Below, piece after piece: positions 55,621-64,000 of a stretch of 64,000 nt of DNA. A program made the translations under genes and the position numbers. Positions within the stretch are counted from its first letter, which is position 1. Every line of letters begins with the position of its first letter. Origin of the DNA: Brachyhypopomus gauderio (lineage: Eukaryota > Chordata > Actinopteri > Gymnotiformes > Hypopomidae); contig NC_135211.1 in assembly GCF_052324685.1 (NCBI RefSeq), forward strand, positions 20,199,324-20,263,323, in the 5' to 3' direction. The notes under the pieces are model-generated. The model saw only the letters and a program-made list of their open reading frames with translations. It was not told where the DNA came from and did no database searches.

Positions 55621-57074
55621 CCAAAACCCAGTGAGCCTGTCCCTCCCCCATGAGCCCGTTTCCTCTGCTCTGTACCCTGAGATGCACTGTCCTCTACTCT
55701 ACTCTCTCATCTCCTGTAGTCTCTCCTCTAGTCTCTCTCCTTTCCTCTCTTCTAATCTGCTTTCCTCTCTTCTAGCCTCTCTCCTCTCCTCTCCTCTAGT
55801 CTCTCTCCTCTCATGTAGTCTCTCTCCTCTCTTCTAGTCTCTCTCCTTTCCTCCCTTCTAGTCTCCATTCCTCTCTTCTAGCCTCTCTCATCTCCTCTAC
55901 TCTCCTCTCCTCTAGTCTCTCTCCTCTCCTCCCTTCTGATCATGTCTGGCCACGTGATGATGTGCGATGTTATTGGTGCACAGGTGCAGAGGCTCGGCAG
56001 GTGCACATCTGTGAATCTGATTATTACTTCACACTCCTACCATGCCATCTTTCGCTAATGTGTGATATGCTATTTGTAGAGTCAGATAATCATATTTAAT
56101 TTATTCTTAATGACCTTTTTAAAAATGTATGAATTTAGTTTGAGGGTTTTTTGGTGGTTTGAGTGTTGTGTATGAGGAAATTAAACAACTTTTGTTTATA
56201 CGCTGTACAATTGTGCATTTCAATGCGGAAATACAGACAAGTGATATTAAGTAGAAATAATCATCAAGGTTAGGAATTAAAGTTGTTTGTAAAGCTTTTT
56301 AATTTTCCTTTTTGATGTGGCATTCATAATAACCATTGTACTTGACTCAGTTCCTGCTACTTCCACTTTTTACTGTGGTGTCTTTTAATCTCTTGAACAC
56401 ATAACATTACATTTTTGTTCTGTCTAGTTTTATAAAATATATTGCTCTTAAAAATGCTTTCGCTTAGAAACATGTATAATAAACATTTTGCAGAAGGAGA
56501 ATTTTGTGTGGTGCATTCAGAGATATACAATATATTACAATAACATCTATCTAAAACAAAACTCCAACATCAAACTGATTAAAAATAAACATTATTATTT
56601 ATACAAAGGGATTTAATTTCACTACCTGACTCATTCATCTACATCATGGGAGTGTAAAAGGTCTTTTCTGATGAAAATCTAAAATTCTTTGTAACAAAGT
56701 AAAAATTATTTCAGGTTATGCTCTTATGTGATATTTTTCCTTTCAGACAGACGGACCAAATCCTGTGCAGTATCTGTCAGTTAAGCTGAGCAATTCTGCA
56801 CCACAAACACACACACACACACACACACATGCACACACAAATACAGGGACACAAATACACACTAGCACACACTCTTAACACAAATACACAGACACCTTTT
56901 CTTCTTATGGCACTTGGGCAGGGGTGTGTCTGCAACTCTATCGTTCACATCCTCAAGTTCCTGGAGAGGTAGTAATATACATAATGTAGTAAACATTGCA
57001 GTGAAGTTAAGTTTCCCAGAGAAACTACATTTTGCTCAGTGTGTGTATGTGTGTGTCTGCACTCTCACTCACGC
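55621..57074. other. pth4 3' UTR, CT-rich minisatellite and apobec2 3' side
   Basis: A CT-rich minisatellite with TCTCTCCTCTCCTCTAGTC-type units covers about 55690-55935. (CA)n lies at 56806-56830. The two genes converge here. Confidence 0.6.
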
Positions 57075-58168
57075 TCACTGTAGAATATCAGCCAATTTCT
57101 CCTGGTAGTATTCGTAGTTCTCCTGACAGTCTTCCCATGGCGTGAATCTCTGGTCATCATGTTCTACAAACGTGTCCCACGTGTACGAGAAATCGAGAGG
57201 CTTCATCACACGCAGCTTACACCCGGCCCCTGCCAGTGCCTTCAGCCCCTCCCTGATCTCAGGCTCCTCCCACTCGAAGAGGCGGGCAGAGAAGAGGGTG
57301 AAGCGCATACTCTTCCGCTCACGCAGGATCTCCACCAGCTTGGCGGCACATGAAGCGCAGGGGCTGGACGACACGTACCAGGTGACGCTGTATTTGACGG
57401 ACGGGTCGTAGTGTGGGAGGATCAGCTGGAAGAACATGTCCTCAGCGTGACTGCCCGCGTGCTCATCCTCGACATAACCACGCAGGACACCGTCTTCACT
57501 GCCCCCCTGGTCCACCAGGTAGCACAAGAAGGTCTTGTTCCGGCCGGACGAATACTCTACATTCTTAAACTGGAACTTGAAGAAGAAAGGGTCGATGCGG
57601 TCTCTGTAGAGACAGGAACAGGTTTAGAAATTCTGCTCCAAAGAAGCCCTAGTTTAGCCAAGTGATACAAGGATATCACTTAACATGACTAAGTTTTATT
57701 TAGCAGTTTGACAGTATTTTGTCCACACTGTGGTCCAACAAAATATACCCTACAGTTGTTTCAGTAGACATTTCCAGTCCGGCGTAGGGTTTATAATACA
57801 GCACCTTGGACCTGTTTCCATAATAAACCAGCTTATTTGAGGTTTCTTTCTGCTGCTGTGAATCACTGTGATTTCTGGCCTGTAGGGCGGCGCTGGTGCA
57901 TGTGAGACTGATTTGCATAACTCCCACCTCAGCTCCTCCACATACTCGCTGGCTATTTTTACTGCCACTAAAATAACCCAAGAGGCTCAGATACCAGCCC
58001 AACAAAGTTTAGAGTCTCCACCAAATACCACCTGCTGAATGTGTTTGTTGCTACAGAGGGCTATAGCCAAGTTACCCTCCAGACCAGCTATCCTCCAGAC
58101 CAAACCAAACTCCTGATCAAACTTCCTTCCATTCCAAACTTCCCCCAGGCCAGCTGAGCCACGCCACA

Positions 58169-58237
<69 letters not shown>

Positions 58238-58891
58238 ACTCATTCCATAGGGTTAGAATCTCTGGGGCGCATACACGCACACACACCACACACACAGACA
58301 CACACACACACACACACACACACACCACTCACTCCACAGGGTTAGAATCTCTGGGGCTCTCAGGTCCGATAATGCCTGCATCTAAATAGAAAGAAAAGAG
58401 GCTTCTTCACATGCCAGTGGTTTGAATCTATAGGCTATTTTTACTTGTTGCATCTGTATACACACACACACACACACACACACACAAAGGTTTCCCTCTG
58501 TTGGTTGTACATCCTGACCCACAAAGATAGAGTAACCATATTAGAACATTGTGCCAAATTTAAATCATTTGATGCTGCCTGCAAATCTTTGACTGCTGTC
58601 AGCCAAAAAACTTCAGTTGTGGCAGTCGTCCCAGACAGAGAGGATCTACAGGCCTAAAAAACAGCTGGCAGTTAGCAGACATTTTAATCTGTGTCACTGG
58701 GGGCTTTCCACTATAACATTTAATTAATCACAGGAGACACCAACTTATAAAAGACATCTTACATCTTAGCCACAGAGAGCTAATAAAATACATTGACTCT
58801 ATGTCAACTAGCTCTGCATAGTAAATGCTTATTTAGTATGTTTTAGTGGCTGCGTTTTGTTAATAACTTCTCTTGATCCAAGAGCATCCCA

Positions 58892-58973
<82 letters not shown>

Positions 58974-60578
58974 TGACAGAGAGAGTGAGGGAGAGAGAGA
59001 GGGAGGGTGTTCCAGTTAAATCAGTGTTGCTTAAGTCTAATTTTAATGTGTAAAACCAAATATTTATTTATATGTAATTTTTATATAGTTGACTGTGAGG
59101 CAATTAAAATGGCAGACATCACTCTGCAGTCAGATGTTATGAACACACTATTTTAAAGAACATTCAATTACTCACACATACTTTCACAAGTAAGAAATAA
59201 GAAAATCAACTAATTCATCCCAGCATCATTTCTTTGTTTAGCTCTATGAAGTTTCAGTGTTCATTCTGGACACTGGGATTCTGAATACTGATTCTAAAAC
59301 TTCTGAACACTGATATTCATAGCACTGACATTGTAAATACAAATAAAGTGTATTTACATGAACACAATTTGAACACTGATATTTTAAACATTCTGTCATT
59401 TGGACCAATAACTTTGAACATGGATATTTCATGTACTATGGGAGAGCAGAACTGGTTTAGCCTGTCTGACTGTATCTGTATCAAACATGAGAAATCATCT
59501 TTCTTTTTCCTGCTGACACAAAGTGGATCTTTGGGACCTTTACCACCCTGTCTGAGACTGACTTCACAGAAGTATTTAGCCTTTCAAAGGGCGTGAGTAT
59601 AAGATGTCTGTTTATAAGGTCATGATGAGAGAGATGACAGACCAACGTCCTCAGCATCGAATGTTAGCCAGAAAAAATAATTGGATATTCGGTTTTATAA
59701 ATGTAATAATGTAATAAATGTAAAGTCCTGTACATTTAGTAGCTCAGGAATGTATATGTGCAGTTTTACTTCTCAGCCACATTCAGACAGCAGACATTCA
59801 TCACCTCAACTCAAGTTTAGATTTTTAGTCTATGTAATTGTAAAAGCTAACTGGTTGGGCTCTAAATATGACTGGGTGACCCATACTCTCTCAGAGGAAA
59901 CATGACACCCTAGATCCCTAGACCCTAGACACCCTAGGGACCAAGCATTTTATCTTGGGGAAGGGGTGCGTCGGGTCAAAGAGTAACATTTGAGGAGGGC
60001 TGAGGGACAAGAAGTTAAGATGATATTTAACTAAAGAAGATGTGAGGGTTGCATGTTTACTAATAATCATTTATATTTTTTCTATAATAACTGCTAGAAT
60101 TCCATATGGGTGACAGGATTTTTTTAAATTATTTTGTGAAAATTATATAGTCCTGATTGTGGACTGAACACCTTATGGTCTTCATCTTTCCTTAACCACT
60201 GGAGTTGGGGTCATTATAATAATTTTGGTCCATAACTACTTTTCCCAGAGTGCAGTCCTGTATATGATATGATATGATGGTGTGTGAGTGCTCTCACCCT
60301 GTGATGGTCTCAAATGGGGGCAGCTCCATGGGCTCTGGCTTGTCCTGGTCCCCCTCGGTGTTGGTAGCCTCCCTGTTAGTGGCTGCGTCCCCGTTAGTGA
60401 TGGCCTCTCCCGCCCCGTTAGCCACGGCCTCTCCTGCCCCGTTCACTGATGCCTTCGTCTCATCCTCTCTTACTGCTCCTTTCTTCTCCTCTTTCTTCTC
60501 CTCCACTTCTGTCTTCTTCTCCATCGCTCTCTCCTTCCTCCGTCCTGCCAGCCGGGAGTTTGTACTCTTGTCTGCCAT
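57075..60578 (-). CDS. apobec2: APOBEC2 cytidine-deaminase-like protein
   Basis: Two exons on the minus strand, 60578-60298 and 57603-57075, give 269 aa. APOBEC2 is a muscle-enriched member of the AID/APOBEC family whose deaminase activity is unproven. The zinc site is intact: His146-Ala-Glu148 and Pro175-Cys176-Ala-Ser-Cys179, in SVTWYVSSSPCASCAAKL. KFQFKNVEYSSGRNKTFLCY and the C-terminal YEYYQEKLADILQ are diagnostic. The N-terminal 90 residues are longer than in the human 224 aa protein, Lys/Glu-rich, with NGAGEA repeats. TATAAATA on the minus strand (about 60608-60615) lies only some 30 bp before the ATG, implying a very short 5' UTR or another promoter. The teleost a/b paralog cannot be decided. 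Confidence 0.94.
58160..58370. repeat. (CA)n blocks with duplicated flank in apobec2 intron
   Basis: Two (CA)n runs are each followed by CACTCA(T/C)TCCA(T/C)AGGGTTAGAATCTCTGGGG, about 90 bp apart, so the microsatellite and its flank were duplicated together. Confidence 0.9.
58371..60290. other. apobec2 intron remainder
   Basis: It contains (CA)n at 58461-58486 and (TG)n at 58893-58970, plus a cluster of CTGA(A/C)ACTGATATT-like phrases near 59250-59420. No other gene was recognised. Confidence 0.5.
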
Positions 60579-60639
60579 GTCTAAGTGTGATGGAGACTGG
60601 AAGGTCTGTATTTATAACTCTGTGGGGGTGGGGAGGAGA

Positions 60640-60885
60640 GGGGTGGTGGAGTGAGTGTGTGTGTGTGTGTGCAGCAGGGTGTCTGTGACTGAGGGGGAGT
60701 TAATGTATGGAGGTGGAAGTTGTGTGGGTGCGTGTGTGTGTGTATGTGTGTGTGTGTGTATTAGTGTGTGCATGTGCACTTGGTGTATTACATTAGTGTG
60801 TGTGTGTGTGTGTATTGGAGTAGTGCATGTGTGTGTGTGTGTGTGCATGTGTGTATTGGGGTAGTGTATGTGTTTATTGGGGCAC

Positions 60886-60925
<40 letters not shown>

Positions 60926-60960
60926 TGTGTGTGTGTGTGTGTATTGGGGGTAGTGTATTT
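60640..60960. repeat. TG-rich imperfect repeats upstream of apobec2
   Basis: Interrupted TG runs alternate with TATTGGGGTAGTGTATGTG-like phrases. Confidence 0.85.
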
Positions 60961-61779
60961 GTATGTGTTAGGTCAGTAGGTGTTTGTGGGTCATCTCCTT
61001 GGGAGCAGCTGCCGTGTGAACTATATAAAGCCTGGAGGGTTAGTGTCGGAGAGCTGGCTTCACAGATCTTACGCAGTCAAATCAACCTGGTCCGAAACCT
61101 CTCAAAATGGCACACATTGGCCACTAGGGGTCAGCATGCTTCCAATGCTTCCAACTTTCGGTTATGTGGATTTTGGTTTGGGCCAGACTTAGTGTAGGCT
61201 ATTTCTCTCACAAAAAGAAAACCAAACTAAGTTATGAAACTCCTACCACTTGCTTCATCTTTGCTGTGTGTCACATTTTATCAGACACTTACCTTCATAC
61301 AGTCGTCATTCTCCAAACTCGTAAGCAATACCTTTATTTAAAAGCATATTTCATACATAAAAATACAGCTGAATGTGCTTTACAATGAAACTAGACATGT
61401 AAAACAAAAAATAAAGATCATTCAAAGATGTTTTATTAACCACACTAATAACTAAAGAAAGTAAAGATAAGTCAAAATATGAAAAATAAAAATTTAGCAA
61501 AAATAGTGGTGTTTGCTTACTTAAAAACAGTAATGAGGAATTAAATATATAAAACATTTAATATAAACAAAATGGTAAAACAAGAACAATTGAATGAAAT
61601 AAATGAAATGAAATGAAATAAAATCAAAATGAGAATAAAGCAAAACACTCGTCAGAGACTCGTCTTTAGTCTCCGTTGCAACAAAAGCACAGGAAAAGAG
61701 CGTTAACAAGAAATAAAACCCAAAGACATTCTGTTAGGTGCTGATGCATGGTGCGCGCCGTAGCGGGACTGAGGCATAG
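60961..61779. other. apobec2 upstream DNA
   Basis: CTATATAAAG on the plus strand at about 61020 is TATA-like but no plus-strand exon follows that I recognise. The rest is AT-rich. Confidence 0.35.
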
Positions 61780-62098
61780 ACTGTGTTCGAAATAGCCTAT
61801 TACATACTACTGGCATATGCTTGGGCCCCAAATCAGTATCCAGTATGCAGTATGCGAGTAAAAATTTTTTTTCCAGTACGTGAAACATCCCCGGATGACA
61901 TACTACTTCCGCAAAATATTCCAGTATGCGAACAGAGCTATCTTCATGGTGTACTGCATCCCATCATGCAACGCTATGTTCATGTGACCCCGTAGTATGC
62001 TTTGCTTTTGTTGCATACTGGAAACTGTACTGCATACTACTACGAGGACCAATATGCAGTATCCAGTATGTAGTAGGCTATTTCGAACACAGCCCATA
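61780..62098. mobile_element. Foldback miniature DNA element
   Basis: CTGTGTTCGAAATAGCCTA at the left end is matched inverted by TAGGCTATTTCGAACACAG at the right. Inner repeats of CCAGTATGCAGTATG are also palindromic. The 46790-47066 element is related. Confidence 0.88.
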
Positions 62099-62357
62099 CT
62101 CGTGCGTGCTCTATGCAGGAAACAACGTGTCGCGCTGGAACAGAGCACATGCTCATATAGAGGGACAAAAAAACTTGGAACAGATGTACAGGATCAATAG
62201 AGATTGGGATTAGGGCAGGTGCGGTGTGTGTGTGTGAGTGTGTAGTATAGTAATAGTAGTAGTGTGTGTGTAGTGTGTGAGTGTAGTGTGTGAGAGATTG
62301 GCAGTGAGTGTGTTCCTCCTTCTGGGTGCCTAAAGAACTCTAAATGAGTCAGTCAGT

Positions 62358-62523
62358 GTAGTGAAAGCAGGGGAGTATGGGTAGTGAAAGCAGGGGAGTA
62401 TGGGTAGTGAAAGCTGGGGAGTATGGGTAGTGAAAGCAGGGGAGTATGAGTAGTGAAAGCTGGGGAGTATGGGTAGTGAAAGCAGGGAAGTATGAGTAGT
62501 GAAAGCAGGGGAGTATGTATGGG
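62358..62523. repeat. 23 bp x7 tandem repeat
   Basis: GTAGTGAAAGCAGGGGAGTA followed by a short variable end recurs at 23 bp spacing. Confidence 0.93.
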
Positions 62524-62566
62524 TAGCTACTGCACAGTTCTCAATGGGACTTCAGTTTTGACCAAG

Positions 62567-62661
62567 GGTTCATTATAATGCATGTGGTCAAGTCCTGAGT
62601 AAAGCTGCTTTTCCCAGAGTGCAGAGTAGCACCTATTCAACATGAAACTGTATGTCTGTCT

Positions 62662-62728
<67 letters not shown>

Positions 62729-62936
62729 ACACACAGAGACTCCTGTATGATATATTAATGGTGTGTGCTCTCACAGTTGCATGAGCTCGAATGGTTGCTG
62801 CTCCATGGGCTCTGGCTTGTCCTGTTCCCCTTCGGTGTTGGTAGCCTCCTTGTTAGTGGCTGCGTCCCTGTGTGTGTGTGTGTGCAGCAGTGTGTCTGTG
62901 ACTGAGGGGAAGGTGAATTGTGAGTATGCCTGGAAG

Positions 62937-62988
<52 letters not shown>

Positions 62989-63037
62989 CAGTGTGTCTGT
63001 GACTGAGGGGAAGGTGAATTGTGAGTATGCCTGGAAG

Positions 63038-63093
<56 letters not shown>

Positions 63094-63100
63094 TCATCCA
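62567..63100 (-). pseudogene. Partial duplicate of apobec2 exon 1 and flank
   Basis: 62768-62872 reads on the minus strand DAATNKEATNTEGEQDKPEP then MEQQPFEL, a near copy of apobec2 residues ending FETITG, followed by GTGAGAGC as in the real gene. Flanks also match (CTTTTCCCAGAGTGCAG and a CCTGTATGATAT-like phrase below; GTGTCTGTGACTGAGGGG above). The exon part carrying the ATG is missing and no exon 2 copy is present, so it is not a functional gene. Confidence 0.85.
62877..63098. repeat. (TG)n plus 55 bp unit, duplicated
   Basis: CAGCAGTGTGTCTGTGACTG through GTATGCCTGGAAGTAGTG, followed by a (TG)n run, occurs twice about 102 bp apart. It derives from the region upstream of apobec2 (60669-60720). 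Confidence 0.9.
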
Positions 63101-63261
63101 GTTAATTGGAAAACAAGTGTTGGTTTAAAAATGTTGCCACATCTCCTTCTTAGTTCATTACCTGCTCCTTGTTACCTGCCTTGTGTGTGTGTACAAAACC
63201 CTGTCTGTGCTGACCGTGTGGTCAGTCAGATTTCTGACAAGGTGCTGAGCTCTCTGTGCTT

Positions 63262-63727
63262 TTTATGTACCCTACCCCTGTTGTAAGTCTGTGTTTGGTC
63301 CTGTACCCTAACCCTGCTGTAAGCCTGTGTTTGGTCCTGTACCCTACCCCTGCTGTAAGTCTGTGTTTGGTCCTGTACCCTACCCCTGCTGTAAGTCTGT
63401 GTTTGGTCCTGTATCCTAACCCTGCTGTAAGCCTGTGTTTGGTCCTGTACCCTAACCCTGCTGTAAGCTTGTGTTTGGTCCTGTACCCTACCCCTGCTGT
63501 AAGTCTGTGTTTGGTCCTGTACCCTAACGCTGCTGTAAGCCTGTGTTTGGTCCTGTACCCTAACAATGCTGTAAGCGTGTGTTTGGTCCTGTACCCTAAC
63601 CCTGCTGTAAGCTTGTGTTTGGTCCTGTACCCTAACCCTGCTGTAAGCTTGTGTTTGGTCCTGTATCCTAACCCTGCTGTAAGCCTGTGTTTGGTCCTGT
63701 ACACTAACCCTGCTGTAAGCGTGTGTT
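63262..63727. repeat. 36 bp minisatellite, about 13 copies
   Basis: Units of GTGTTTGGTCCTGTACCCTA then ACCCTGCTGTAAGCCT repeat at exactly 36 bp (12 codons), leaving long open frames on both strands. These are not taken as genes. Confidence 0.95.
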
Positions 63728-64000
63728 AGGCGGCGAAAAACGTTTCGAAAAACGAGTTTTATGACAGTTGAACCCAAAAGCGTAGCCGCAAAAAACTACC
63801 AAACTAAGACAACCAAAAGGAATACGGGAAAAGCACACAACCAAAAAACACCGTTAAACGGAGCACGTTGAATAAACGGGGAGAAAAAAAACAAAAGATC
63901 GCAGAAAACTAATGAATGCCAGAGGAATGCAAGTCGCTGGCTCTCTAACCATAACGGTGAGTAACAAAAAAACCTTCCCAAAATAACCAAACGAAGCCCT
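63728..64000. other. Unassigned A-rich, CpG-containing end
   Basis: Unlike the preceding minisatellite, this is A-rich with many CG dinucleotides (GGCGGCGAAAAACGTTTCG). It could be the edge of a transposon or of an exon (a GTGAGT donor consensus follows ATAACG at 63955), but nothing identifies it. Confidence 0.3.

Noticed and set aside
60980-61200. TATATAAAG on the plus strand upstream of apobec2 as a promoter
   Set aside because: No plus-strand gene follows, and apobec2 has a better-placed minus-strand TATAAATA.

Overview
This 64 kb window is nuclear DNA of a ray-finned fish. Genes are split into short exons with GT-AG introns, introns and spacers are full of (CA)n/(TG)n microsatellites, minisatellites and small DNA transposons, and every recognisable protein is vertebrate. 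Repeats with the 'AGCGCT...TTGTCACAAAGCAGCTTTA' core and tRNA-type SINEs suggest an otophysan-like teleost, but I cannot name the species.

Layout: a D-type cyclin (ccnd3-like, minus, 3' end cut off by the window start), bysl (minus), med20 (plus, divergent from bysl), usp49 (plus), tmcc2 (minus, 5' exon(s) not found), a 3.6 kb tandem satellite, cdkn1a (minus), srsf3 (minus), a parathyroid-hormone-family gene, probably pth4 (plus), apobec2 (minus), and a broken partial copy of apobec2 exon 1 with its flank. From my knowledge of the human map, CCND3-BYSL-MED20-USP49, SRSF3-CDKN1A and APOBEC2 lie in 6p21 and TMCC2 in 1q32, so the window joins two human-separated blocks. I reconstructed splice junctions by hand. 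All complete genes close in frame: bysl 438 aa, med20 212 aa, usp49 683 aa, cdkn1a 169 aa, srsf3 163 aa, pth4 123 aa, apobec2 269 aa.

The most unusual signal is repeated tandem duplication of exon edges together with their splice sites. Minisatellites carry copies of the 5' splice site of ccnd3 exon 3 (81 bp x2), bysl exon 6 (27 bp x3), and two tmcc2 exons (40 bp x5; about 27 bp x5). The 3' splice site of the last tmcc2 exon is also duplicated (67 bp apart). Some decoys would add sequence in frame, others would add an immediate stop or a frameshift. A related 33 bp repeat is expanded three-fold inside ccnd3 coding exon 4. In usp49, two successive introns have long (TG)n runs ending right at the acceptor.

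Other regulatory observations are a candidate 453 bp poison exon in srsf3 intron 3, a p53-like element upstream of cdkn1a, and a TATA box before pth4. Mobile DNA includes a Tc1-like element interrupted by a hAT-like element that itself holds a SINE, several small hAT-like elements with 8 bp target duplications, and foldback elements.
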